NCBI RefSeq assembly: GCF_000702305.1
Contig: NZ_JNLC01000016.1
Location: 186,001-250,000 of the forward strand
Length of the DNA: 64,000 bases
Reading direction: 5' to 3'
DNA from: Allobosea sp. 117
GTDB taxonomy: Bacteria; Pseudomonadota; Alphaproteobacteria; Rhizobiales; Xanthobacteraceae
Below, in pieces: positions 56,399 to 64,000 of this stretch. A program made the translations under genes and the position numbers. Numbering within the stretch: position 1 is the first letter of the stretch; every line of letters starts with the position of its first letter. The notes beneath the pieces are model-generated. The model made no database searches. It had not been told where the DNA came from and worked only from the letters and a program-made list of their open reading frames with translations.

Positions 56399-57796
56399 AT
56401 GTCCAGATATGCCGCGAGGTGTGCCGCGTGGTGCATGGCCTCGATCGGCGCGCTGGCGCTCGCCGTCCAGCCGGTCGCCGCGCAGCAGGCCAAGCGCACG
56501 CCGAACATCATCCGCGACGCCGAGATCGAGAACCTGCTGCGCGACTATATGCGCCCGATCTACCGGGTGGCGGGGCTGACGCAGCAGAACATCGAGGTGG
56601 TGCTGATCGGCGACAAGTCGTTCAACGCCTTCGTCGCGGACGGCAAGCGCATCTTCGTCAACATCGGCGCGCTGATGCAGTCGGAGACGCCGAACGAGAT
56701 CATCGGCGTGCTGGCGCACGAGACCGGCCACATCGCCGGCGGGCACCTGGCGCGCATGCGCCAGCAGCTCGAATCCGCGCAAACCGCCGCGATCGTCGCC
56801 ATGATCCTCGCCGCCGGCGGCGTGGCGGCGGGTGCGGCCGGCGGCGCCAATATGGGCGGCGCGGCGGCGGGTGCGGTGCTGGGGCCGCAGGAGGCCATCC
56901 GCCGCACGCTGCTCGCCTATCAGCGCGGCGAGGAGCAGGCCGCCGACCGGGCCGCCGTCACCTATCTGGCGGCGACCAAGCAGTCGCCGATGGGCATGAT
57001 GAGGACCTTCGAGCGCTTCCAGAACGACCAGATCTTCATCAGCCAGCGCATCTCGCCCTATGTGCTGAGCCACCCGATGGCGCGCGAGCGCGTCGCCGCG
57101 CTCGAGGATCTGGTGGCGAAGAGCCCGTATAAGGACGCCAAGGATTCGCCGCAGCTTCAGGCCCGCCACGACATGATGCGGGCGAAGCTCTACGGCTTCT
57201 CCGAGCCGCCGGATTCGGTGGCGCGGCGCTATCCGCTCTCCAACATGTCGCTGCCGGCGCGCTATGCCCGCGCCATCTCGGCCTATCGCTACGGCTCGAT
57301 CCCGGACGCCATACGCCAGATCGACGGGCTGATCGCCGAGCAGCCGGACAATCCCTATTTCTACGAGATCAAGGGCCAGGCTCTGCTGGAAGCCGGCCGT
57401 GCCCGCGAGGCGGTGCCGCCTCTGCGCCGCGCCGCGCAGCTCTCCAATGGCCATCCGCTGATCCGCATGCTGCTCGGCCAGGCGCTGGTCGCCGCTGGCG
57501 ACAAGGCCTCGCTCGACGAGGCAATCCGCGAGCTGAACTTCAGCCTGCAGCGGGAGAACACCGCCCCAGCCGGCTGGCGCTACCTCGCCATGGCCTATGG
57601 CCAGAAGGGTGACATACCGAATGCCGACCTCGCCTCGGCGCAGGCGGCGTTCATGTCCGGCGACTTCCAGCTCGCGCGCGAGCTCGCCGGCCGCGCCCGG
57701 CTCAAATTCCCGCTTGGCTCGCCGGGCTGGCTGAAAGCTGACGACATCGTCAATTTCAAGCCACCCGCGCAGGCGATAAGAAAAAAGCCGCAGTAA
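56399..57796 (+). CDS. M48-family metalloprotease with TPR-like C-terminus (BepA/YfgC-like)
   Basis: This periplasmic zinc protease of about 465 aa has a signal peptide (1 to about 29, ending VAAQ). The zinc motif is HETGH (107-111), with the third ligand region GEEQAADRAAVTYL. A C-terminal helical-repeat half (about 290-430, RYARAISAYRYGSIPDAIRQIDG and following) fits TPRs. BepA/YfgC proteins check outer-membrane protein and LPS-transport assembly. The frame is open from 56228; I chose the ATG at 56399 because it gives a normal signal peptide. Confidence 0.88.
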   Translation: MSRYAARCAAWCMASIGALALAVQPVAAQQAKRTPNIIRDAEIENLLRDYMRPIYRVAGLTQQNIEVVLIGDKSFNAFVADGKRIFVNIGALMQSETPNEIIGVLAHETGHIAGGHLARMRQQLESAQTAAIVAMILAAGGVAAGAAGGANMGGAAAGAVLGPQEAIRRTLLAYQRGEEQAADRAAVTYLAATKQSPMGMMRTFERFQNDQIFISQRISPYVLSHPMARERVAALEDLVAKSPYKDAKDSPQLQARHDMMRAKLYGFSEPPDSVARRYPLSNMSLPARYARAISAYRYGSIPDAIRQIDGLIAEQPDNPYFYEIKGQALLEAGRAREAVPPLRRAAQLSNGHPLIRMLLGQALVAAGDKASLDEAIRELNFSLQRENTAPAGWRYLAMAYGQKGDIPNADLASAQAAFMSGDFQLARELAGRARLKFPLGSPGWLKADDIVNFKPPAQAIRKKPQ

Positions 57797-57839
57797 CCGA
57801 ATCGGGGCGCGACCCCGCAGCCCCTGACCGGAGACGACG

Positions 57840-58604
57840 ATGCCTTTCCTCCGCCTTTCCCGCCTCATCGGCGCGGGCCTGATCGCCTTCGGGCTCGGGA
57901 CCGCCGTGCCGGCCATGGCGCTCGACGCCAGCCAGAAGAGCGAGTTCGAAGCGCTCATCCGCGACTATCTGATCCGCAACCCGGAGGTCATCCAGGAAGC
58001 CATCCTCGAGCTGCAGAAGCGCCAGGACGCCGCCGAGGCCGCCCAGCGCAAGCAGGCGATGGCCGGGCTCAAGCCGGCGATCTTCGATTCGCCGCGCGGC
58101 GTGGTGGTCGGCAACCCGAAGGGCGACGTCACGCTGGTCGAGTTCTTCGACTACAATTGCGGCTACTGCAAGCGCGCGCTCGGCGACCTCGTCGAGCTGG
58201 TGAAGGGCGACCCCAAGCTCAAGGTCATTCTCAAGGAATTCCCGGTACTTGGCCCGGGCTCGGTGGAGGCGGCGCAGGTCGCGGTGGCGGTGAAGCTGGT
58301 CGCGCCGGACAAGTATTTCGCCTTCCACCAGAAGCTGCTCGGCGACCGCGGCCAGGCCAACCGCGCCAAGGCGCTGGAGGCGGCGGGCGCAGTCGGCATC
58401 GACACCGCCAAGCTGGAAAAGGCGATGACCGACCCCGAAGTGCGCGCGACGCTCGAGGAGAACCTCAAGATCGCCGACACGCTCGGCATCAACGGCACGC
58501 CGAGCTACGTCATCGGCGACGACGTGCTGGTCGGAGCGGTCGGCCACGACAAGCTCGAAGGCGCCATCAAGTCGGTGCGGAGCTGCGGCAAGGCCGAGTG
58601 CTGA
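57840..58604 (+). CDS. DsbA-family thiol:disulfide oxidoreductase
   Basis: This secreted thioredoxin-fold protein (254 aa) has a signal peptide (1-27), a linker with a helix (about 33-78), and the active site FDYNCGYCKRAL (Cys107, Cys110). The cis-Pro loop is INGTPSYV. The CGYC and the preceding helical region match the DsbA/Com1 or ScsC-type group rather than DsbC. It lies 43 bp downstream of the M48 protease gene on the same strand, so periplasmic quality control is a likely shared theme. Confidence 0.9.
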   Translation: MPFLRLSRLIGAGLIAFGLGTAVPAMALDASQKSEFEALIRDYLIRNPEVIQEAILELQKRQDAAEAAQRKQAMAGLKPAIFDSPRGVVVGNPKGDVTLVEFFDYNCGYCKRALGDLVELVKGDPKLKVILKEFPVLGPGSVEAAQVAVAVKLVAPDKYFAFHQKLLGDRGQANRAKALEAAGAVGIDTAKLEKAMTDPEVRATLEENLKIADTLGINGTPSYVIGDDVLVGAVGHDKLEGAIKSVRSCGKAEC

Positions 58605-58726
58605 GCGCCGTCTGTGGGCGGCGGCCCGCGACAGCAATGACGGGGCTTGGCGCGGCGAGCGCCATTGCCTATAACCCCGCGGCCGCACCAGCAGCATGCC
58701 GGGCGGCCGCCGGTGTTTGAGGCACG

Positions 58727-59164
58727 ATGGCCGATACCATTCACGTACTGAACGGACCGAATCTCAACCTGCTCGGAACCCGCGAGCCGGAGATCTACGG
58801 CCGTACCACGCTTGCCGACATCGAGCGCATGTGCCGCGAGACCGCCGCGGCGCACGGCATCGACATCGTCTTCCGGCAAACCAATTTCGAGGGCGAACTG
58901 GTCACGCAGCTTCAGGAGGCACGCGGCTCGCTCGGCGTCGTGCTGAATGCCGGCGCCTACACCCACACCTCGATCGCTCTTGCCGACGCCATCAAGGCGG
59001 CCGGCCTCAATGTCGTCGAAGTGCACCTGTCCAACGTCTTCGCGCGCGAAGCCTTCCGCCACCACTCCTTCCTTTCGCCGGTCGCCCGCGGGGTGATCTG
59101 CGGCTTCGGAGCCGAGGGCTACAGGCTCGCCATCGCGGCGCTCGCCGCAAGCCGCGCCAAATGA
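58727..59164 (+). CDS. aroQ: Type II 3-dehydroquinate dehydratase
   Basis: This is a shikimate-pathway enzyme. The 145-aa protein shows [18 protein letters not shown] (about 8-25, with the catalytic Arg and Tyr), [12 protein letters not shown] and the general-acid His in [19 protein letters not shown]. It is the type II dodecameric enzyme length. It starts the cluster aroQ-accB-accC-aat, with accB 32 bp downstream. AroQ-AccB-AccC is a common alphaproteobacterial order. Confidence 0.97.
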   Translation: MADTIHVLNGPNLNLLGTREPEIYGRTTLADIERMCRETAAAHGIDIVFRQTNFEGELVTQLQEARGSLGVVLNAGAYTHTSIALADAIKAAGLNVVEVHLSNVFAREAFRHHSFLSPVARGVICGFGAEGYRLAIAALAASRAK

Positions 59165-59196
59165 GAGGGGACGGGTCCAGCGACCGTCACGGGATC

Positions 59197-59682
59197 ATGA
59201 TGAAAACCACCAAGCCCGCCATCGACCCCGCGCTGGTGCGCGAGATCGCCGCTCTCCTATCCGAAAGCGACCTGACCGAGATCGAGGTACAGCACGAGGA
59301 TCTGCGCATCCGCGTCGTGCGGGCCGCGCCGGTCTATGCCGCGCCGGCGACCATCGCGGTCCCGGCCGCTGCGCCTGCCGCGCTGCCGACCGCCGTACCG
59401 GCGGCGGCCACGGCCGCGGCCGAGAGCTCGGCCGACCTCGCCAAGCATCCCGGCGTCGTGCCCTCCCCGATGGTCGGCACCGCCTATCTCGCCCCCGAGC
59501 CGGGCGCCAAGAGCTTCATCGATGTCGGCGCGGTGGTGAAGGAAGGCCAGACGCTGCTCATCGTCGAAGCCATGAAGACGATGAACGCCATTCCCTCCCC
59601 GCGCGCCGGCAAGGTGACGCGCATCCTCGTCGAGAACGCGCAGCCGGTCGAATATGGCGAGCCGCTCGTGATCATCGAGTGA
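59197..59682 (+). CDS. accB: Acetyl-CoA carboxylase biotin carboxyl carrier protein
   Basis: AccB carries the biotin that AccC carboxylates. The 161-aa protein has an N-terminal helical part, an Ala/Pro-rich linker (about 44-80), and a biotinyl domain with the biotin lysine in VEAMKTMN (Lys127). Two adjacent ATG codons (59197 and 59200) may both serve as start. The stop is 8 bp before accC, implying cotranscription. Confidence 0.97.
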   Translation: MMKTTKPAIDPALVREIAALLSESDLTEIEVQHEDLRIRVVRAAPVYAAPATIAVPAAAPAALPTAVPAAATAAAESSADLAKHPGVVPSPMVGTAYLAPEPGAKSFIDVGAVVKEGQTLLIVEAMKTMNAIPSPRAGKVTRILVENAQPVEYGEPLVIIE

Positions 59683-59690
59683 GGCCGGCG

Positions 59691-61043
59691 ATGTTCGGCA
59701 AGATCCTGATCGCCAACCGCGGCGAGATCGCGCTGCGGATCCTGCGGGCCTGCAAGGAGCTCGGCATCGCCACCGTCGCGGTGCACTCCACCGCCGACGC
59801 CGAGGCCATGCATGTCAAGCTTGCCGACGAGAGCGTCTGCATCGGCCCGCCCCCCGGCCGCGACAGCTACCTGAACATCCCGGCGCTACTCGCCGCCTGC
59901 GAGATCACCGGCGCCGAGGCGGTGCATCCGGGCTACGGCTTCCTCGCCGAGAACGCCCGCTTTGCCGAGATCCTGATCGACCATGGCGTGACGTTCATCG
60001 GGCCGAAGCCCGAGCATATCCGCATCATGGGCGACAAGATCGAGGCGAAGAAGACCGCCAAGAAGCTTGGCATTCCCTGCGTCCCCGGCTCGGACGGCGG
60101 CATCACCTCCGACGAGGAGGCGATGAAGGTGGCCGACGAGATCGGCTTCCCGGTGCTGGTCAAGGCGGCGGCCGGCGGCGGCGGACGCGGCATGAAGGTC
60201 GCGCGCTCGGCCGAGGAGCTGTCGTCGGCGCTGTCGACCGCGCGCTCCGAAGCACGCTCGGCCTTCGGTGACGACGCGGTCTATCTCGAGAAATATCTCG
60301 GCACCCCCCGCCACATCGAGGTGCAGGTGCTCGGCGACGGGCACGGCAAGGCGATCCATCTCGGCGAGCGCGACTGCTCGCTGCAGCGCCGGCACCAGAA
60401 GGTGTGGGAGGAGGCCCCCTCCCCGGTCATCACGCCCGAGCAGCGCGCGACCATCGGCGAGACGGTGGCGGGCGCCATGCGTGACCTGAAGTATCGCGGC
60501 GCCGGCACGGTGGAGTTCCTTTACGAGCAGGGTCATTTCTACTTCATCGAGATGAACACCCGCATCCAGGTGGAGCATCCCGTCACCGAGGCGATCACCG
60601 GCGTCGATCTCATCGCCGAGCAGATCCGCATCGCCGCCGGCGAGCCGATGACGCTGACCCAGGACGATATCGTTCTGAAGGGCCACGCCATCGAGTGCCG
60701 CGTCAATGCCGAGCACCCTCTCACCTTCCGCCCCTCGCCCGGCAAGGTCACCAACTGGCACGTGCCCGGCGGCCTTGGCGTTCGGGTCGATTCGGCGGTC
60801 TATCAGGGCTATGCGATCCCGCCCTATTACGACAGCCTGGTCGGCAAGCTGATCGTGCGCGGCGAGACGCGGGAGGCGTGCCTGATGCGCCTGCGGCGCG
60901 CGCTCGACGAGTTCGTGGTCGAGGGCATCGAGACGACGCTGCCGCTGTTCCGCGAGCTCGCCCGCAATGACGATATCGTGCGCGGCGCCTACGACATCCA
61001 CTGGCTCGAGCACTTCCTTGCCAATGGCGAGCCCGGGAGCTGA
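59691..61043 (+). CDS. accC: Acetyl-CoA carboxylase, biotin carboxylase subunit
   Basis: AccC carboxylates biotin with ATP and bicarbonate for fatty-acid synthesis. The 450-aa protein begins [17 protein letters not shown]. It has the ATP-grasp glycine loop [13 protein letters not shown] (about 158-170) and [14 protein letters not shown], the catalytic strand. RVNAEHP and [11 protein letters not shown] follow in the C-terminal domain. The length is standard. Confidence 0.98.
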   Translation: MFGKILIANRGEIALRILRACKELGIATVAVHSTADAEAMHVKLADESVCIGPPPGRDSYLNIPALLAACEITGAEAVHPGYGFLAENARFAEILIDHGVTFIGPKPEHIRIMGDKIEAKKTAKKLGIPCVPGSDGGITSDEEAMKVADEIGFPVLVKAAAGGGGRGMKVARSAEELSSALSTARSEARSAFGDDAVYLEKYLGTPRHIEVQVLGDGHGKAIHLGERDCSLQRRHQKVWEEAPSPVITPEQRATIGETVAGAMRDLKYRGAGTVEFLYEQGHFYFIEMNTRIQVEHPVTEAITGVDLIAEQIRIAAGEPMTLTQDDIVLKGHAIECRVNAEHPLTFRPSPGKVTNWHVPGGLGVRVDSAVYQGYAIPPYYDSLVGKLIVRGETREACLMRLRRALDEFVVEGIETTLPLFRELARNDDIVRGAYDIHWLEHFLANGEPGS

Positions 61044-61114
61044 GCGCTCCCGCGCTTCGATCACGATCCAGCGCGCGACTTCACAGCGGGAATAGTCTCG
61101 GTCATGCTGAGGCC

Positions 61115-61792
61115 ATGTCACGCCCCCGCGAGCATCAGGTCGAGATCACGCCCGAAGTGCTGCTGAAGGCGTATGCCTGCGGCATCTTCCCGATGGCCGA
61201 GAGCGCCGACGATCCCGGCCTCTACTGGATCGAGCCGGAGCGGCGCGGCGTCATCCCGCTCGCCGATTTCATGGTGTCGCGCCGGCTGGCGCGCACGGTG
61301 CGCTCCGACCGCTTCGAGATTCGCATCGACCATGATTTCGAGGCGGTGATCGACGGTTGCTCGGCGCCGGCGGAAGGCCGCGCCAAGACCTGGATCAACC
61401 CGCGCATCCGCAAGCTCTATTGCGACCTCTACGCGCGCGGCTTCTGCCATTCGGTCGAGGCCTGGGCGGACGGCGCGCTCGCCGGAGGGCTCTATGGCGT
61501 ACGGCTCGGGCGCGCTTTCTTCGGGGAGAGCATGTTCCACCGGGAGCGCGACGCCTCGAAGGTGGCGCTGGTGCATCTGGTAGCGCGGCTGAGACGCGGC
61601 GGGTTCACCCTGCTCGACACGCAGTTCGTGACCGACCATCTGCGCAGCTTCGGGGCGATGGAGGTCTCGCGCCGCCAGTATCACCAGATGCTGACGCAGG
61701 CGCTGACCGGCGACGCGAATTTCTACTGCTGGCCGCCGGGCGAGGCGATCACCGGCGCGGACTGCTTGCAGTCGATCAGCCAGACGTCATAG
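61115..61792 (+). CDS. aat: Leucyl/phenylalanyl-tRNA--protein transferase
   Basis: Aat adds Leu or Phe to the N-terminus of proteins with basic N-termini, marking them for ClpAP (the N-degron pathway). The 225-aa protein has the conserved [22 protein letters not shown] (split over 25-46) and [29 protein letters not shown], then [18 protein letters not shown]. It follows accC by 71 bp. Its last 70 nt overlap the end of the opposite-strand DUF2155 gene, which makes its C-terminus a product of that overlap. Confidence 0.94.
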   Translation: MSRPREHQVEITPEVLLKAYACGIFPMAESADDPGLYWIEPERRGVIPLADFMVSRRLARTVRSDRFEIRIDHDFEAVIDGCSAPAEGRAKTWINPRIRKLYCDLYARGFCHSVEAWADGALAGGLYGVRLGRAFFGESMFHRERDASKVALVHLVARLRRGGFTLLDTQFVTDHLRSFGAMEVSRRQYHQMLTQALTGDANFYCWPPGEAITGADCLQSISQTS

Positions 61793-62436
61793 ATCGGATG
61801 CTCGACGCCGTGCAGGCCGGGGCTGGCAGCGAACATCCAGCCGCCGAACAGCGGCTTCACCTCGCCGTCGAGTTCCAGCTCCTGCACCTCAATGAAGCCG
61901 GTCGTGTTCTGCGTCTCGGTCGCCGGGCGCGTGTAGCAGGCGCGCGGGGTGATGCGCAGCGCGCCGAACTGCACCGTCTCGTTGATGGCGACGTCGAAGG
62001 TGATGATGCGTCCGGTGATCTTGTCGAGGCCGGAGAACACCGCCGTCTTGTTGGTCACCTTCTGCGAGGGAGGCTGCACCACCTCGATGTCGCCGCCCGG
62101 ACCGACGCTCGCCTGACCCGGCACCTCGGGCGGCGCCGCCGTGGCGGAACCGGGCGCCGGCTGGCCCTGCTGCCCGGCCGGCGCGTTCTGGCGGGCCGGA
62201 GGCTGGCCGACGGGAGGCTGGCCGACGGGAGGCTCCATGATCGGCGGAACGCCGGGGCCGCCGGGCGTCGAATCGGGGTCCTGCACCATGCCGTCGGGCA
62301 CCGCGGCCGGCGGCAGCGGCGCCGCTTCGACGCCGCCCTGCCAGCCCTGCTGCGCCATGGCGGGCGACAGACCGAGGCACAACGCCAGCGCGGCGAGCGC
62401 GGTCGGAATGGTCAGGAAACGATAGGCAGCAGGCAT
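61723..62436 (-). CDS. DUF2155 domain-containing secreted protein
   Basis: This 237-aa protein has a signal peptide (1 to about 28, ending AMA), a Pro/Gly/Gln-rich disordered stretch (about 30-125) and a DUF2155 domain (about 128-225). The domain has [38 protein letters not shown] and [13 protein letters not shown]. The role of DUF2155 is not known to me. Its coding end overlaps aat, on the opposite strand, by 70 nt. It is probably cotranscribed with NDUFA12 upstream (gap 142 bp). Confidence 0.86.
   Translation of the reverse strand: MPAAYRFLTIPTALAALALCLGLSPAMAQQGWQGGVEAAPLPPAAVPDGMVQDPDSTPGGPGVPPIMEPPVGQPPVGQPPARQNAPAGQQGQPAPGSATAAPPEVPGQASVGPGGDIEVVQPPSQKVTNKTAVFSGLDKITGRIITFDVAINETVQFGALRITPRACYTRPATETQNTTGFIEVQELELDGEVKPLFGGWMFAASPGLHGVEHPIYDVWLIDCKQSAPVIASPGGQQ
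62201..62236. repeat. 15-bp tandem repeat inside the DUF2155 gene
   Basis: The 15-bp unit GGCTGGCCGACGGGA occurs at 62201-62215 and 62216-62230, then a partial third unit. It encodes tandem PVGQP-type residues in the disordered linker. It may vary in copy number between strains. Confidence 0.7.
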
Positions 62437-62578
62437 CAGGGCGCCTCGGAAAGCCGGCCTCGCGGAACGCGCCGCCGCTACGCTTAACACCGCGCCAATG
62501 CGGCGATGTCGGGGCGGCGCGCGCTCTTTACCACCGGGGAGCGCACGTCCGGGGAACCGGCACTCCAGGAAGCGGGGG

Positions 62579-62992
62579 TCACTCAGGCGTCCAGGCCTTG
62601 TAGTCGCCGGTGACGGCCGGACGATGGCCGAGGCCGAGGGTGGAGCCCGGCGGCCGATAGGCCGCGGGCGTGCCAGTCGGGTTCGGACGGTGCGGCTTCT
62701 GCCACGGGCGCGGCGTGTAGCTTTCCTCGCTCGGCGGCACGTCGGAGCGCTGATGCATCCAGGCATGCCAGCCGGGCGGGATGGCGCTCGCCTCGGCATA
62801 GCCGTTGAAGATCACCCAGCGGCGCTCGAAGCCGAGGGCCGGGTCGATCTTGCCGCCCTTGGTCCGGTAGTAGCGGTTGCCGAACTCGTCCTCGCCAACG
62901 AACTCCCCCTTCCGCCAGGTGTGGAAGCGGGTGCCCATGGTCTGGCCGTTCCACCAGGTGAAGCACTCGGTAAGGAAGGAGGAGAAATTCAC
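62579..62992 (-). CDS. NDUFA12-family complex I accessory subunit
   Basis: This 137-aa protein matches NDUFA12 of NADH:ubiquinone oxidoreductase, an accessory subunit shared by alphaproteobacteria and mitochondria. It shows FTWWNGQTMGTRFHTWRKGE, VGEDEFGNRYYRTKGG, ERRWVIFNGYAEAS and PPGWHAWMH. The GTG at 62992 (VNFSSFLTECFTWWNG) is preferred because the motif starts there and a GAGGA lies upstream. The nuo operon itself is not in this window. Confidence 0.92.
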   Translation of the reverse strand: MNFSSFLTECFTWWNGQTMGTRFHTWRKGEFVGEDEFGNRYYRTKGGKIDPALGFERRWVIFNGYAEASAIPPGWHAWMHQRSDVPPSEESYTPRPWQKPHRPNPTGTPAAYRPPGSTLGLGHRPAVTGDYKAWTPE

Positions 62993-63074
62993 GCGCGCGT
63001 CCTCGGCGGGTCGACAGGTCGAGCCGGAACATGCCACCCCACCCCCGCCCTGTCCAGCGTGCGGAAAGCCGCGC

Positions 63075-64000
63075 TCAGGCGGTTTTCGCGCGCAGTTCGG
63101 TGGCGAAATAGGCGAGCGCCGCGAGCAGCGTGCCGACCGCCGCCGCGCTCACCAGCGACCAGCCGCCATAGGCGTAGAGCGGGCTCGCCACCGCCGAGCC
63201 AACCGCGCCGCCGAAGAAGAAGGTGGCGATGTAGAGCGCGTTCAGCCGCGCGCGGATGTCGGAGGCCAGCATGAACAGCGCCCGCTGGCCGAACACCAGA
63301 TTGGCGGTGACGGCGAGATCGAGCGCGATCGCCCCGGCGATGAGCGTGGCGAGCGAATCCGTCGCCGCCCCGATCGCGGTGACGAGAAAACCGAGAATGG
63401 CGAGCAGGAAGGCGCCGGCGGTGGCGCCGCGCGACCAGCCACGATCGGCGATCCAGCCGGCCACCGGCGAGATCACCACGCTTGCCGCTCCTGCCAGGGC
63501 GAAGAAGGCGATGCCCTGCTGGTCGAGGCCGAAGCGCGGGCCTTCGAGCAGCAGCGGCACGGCGGTCCAGAACAGGGTGAACACGCCGAACATCGCCGCC
63601 TGATAGGCGGCACGCCGGCGCAGCAGCGGGGTGCCGCGCAGCAGCGGCAGCAGCGAGCCGACCACCGAGCGGTAGCTGGCGGCGGTCGAGGGCCGGCGCG
63701 CCGGCAAGGCGAGCCGCAGCCCGACGGCCAGCGCCAGCATGAGCAGCGCCGCGAGGCCGAACACGGCGCGCCAGCCGAACCAGTGCGCGACCATGCTGGA
63801 GACGGGCCGGGCGAGCAGGATGCCGGTCATCAGGCCGCTGACCACGGTGCCGACCTTCTGCCCGCGATTCTCGGGCGGGGCGAGATGGGCGGCGAAGGGC
63901 ACGGCTATCTGCGCCACCACCGAGCCGACACCGAAGATGAGCGCCGCGGCGAGGAAATAAGGCGCCGCCGTCGCGGTCGCGGCGAGCGTGAGCCCCGCCG
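63075..64000 (-). CDS. MFS transporter, N-terminus cut off by the window edge
   Basis: At least 308 residues of a major-facilitator-superfamily transporter are present; the frame is still open at base 64000, so the start lies outside. The visible part has eight to nine hydrophobic helices with GLMTGILLARPVSSMVAHWFGWR (the inter-helix A motif region) and short charged loops. It resembles arabinose-efflux/drug-efflux type MFS proteins; the substrate is unknown. Confidence 0.85.
   Translation of the reverse strand, partial: AGLTLAATATAAPYFLAAALIFGVGSVVAQIAVPFAAHLAPPENRGQKVGTVVSGLMTGILLARPVSSMVAHWFGWRAVFGLAALLMLALAVGLRLALPARRPSTAASYRSVVGSLLPLLRGTPLLRRRAAYQAAMFGVFTLFWTAVPLLLEGPRFGLDQQGIAFFALAGAASVVISPVAGWIADRGWSRGATAGAFLLAILGFLVTAIGAATDSLATLIAGAIALDLAVTANLVFGQRALFMLASDIRARLNALYIATFFFGGAVGSAVASPLYAYGGWSLVSAAAVGTLLAALAYFATELRAKTA

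Overview
This is a 64 kb piece of a GC-rich alphaproteobacterial chromosome. The organism is most likely a member of the Hyphomicrobiales (Rhizobiales), perhaps close to Xanthobacteraceae. That is inferred from typical neighbourhoods (suf operon with a SufT-like protein and an IscS-type desulfurase, rne-amiC-PBP1A-prfB, accB-accC-aat-DUF2155-NDUFA12, anmK/tyrS, aminotransferase-hom-glpX), from the mitochondrial-type complex I accessory protein, and from a candidate Irr-type iron box. I saw no rRNA or tRNA gene, CRISPR array, insertion sequence, prophage or plasmid gene. Nearly all of the window is conserved core genome with short gaps.

Layout, left to right. 0.1-11 kb is a mixed metabolic and transport block: K+/H+ antiporter, HI0933-like flavoprotein, recJ, a tetR gene divergent from a homocysteine S-methyltransferase-like gene, a secreted phytase-like esterase, a DMT exporter, an alpha/beta hydrolase and a small unknown protein. 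11-15 kb holds an amino-acid/gluconeogenesis operon on the minus strand (aminotransferase, hom, glpX). 15-27 kb holds phaC with an LprI-like gene, argC, parE, a metal P-type ATPase, a LysE exporter, a Gre-like factor and a DEAD-box helicase.

26.8-35 kb is the suf iron-sulfur assembly operon on the minus strand (IscS-type desulfurase, sufB, sufC, sufD, sufS, DUF59/SufT-like, VOC protein, sufA, TfoX-like). Three of its gaps carry palindromic repeat elements, and an Irr/ICE-like palindrome lies upstream. 35-47 kb holds an alpha/beta hydrolase, anmK, tyrS, a very large AsmA-like protein, a one-cysteine Bcp peroxiredoxin, an M23 peptidase, a methyltransferase and prfB. 47-55 kb holds the cell-wall/RNA-decay block (PBP1A, AMIN-domain amidase, RNase E with a leader of about 500 nt). 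55-64 kb holds a second aminotransferase, an M48 protease, a DsbA-like protein, aroQ-accB-accC-aat, a DUF2155 protein, NDUFA12 and a truncated MFS transporter at the right edge.

I found no clearly undescribed multi-gene system. The most interesting signals are regulatory or structural: the ICE-like box upstream of suf, palindromic repeats lodged inside the suf operon, a tight cluster of perfect inverted repeats between anmK and a small secreted protein gene, the long structured rne leader, a Gre-family factor lacking the canonical acidic tip, a P1B-like ATPase with an altered HP motif, and a tail-to-tail coding overlap between aat and the DUF2155 gene.
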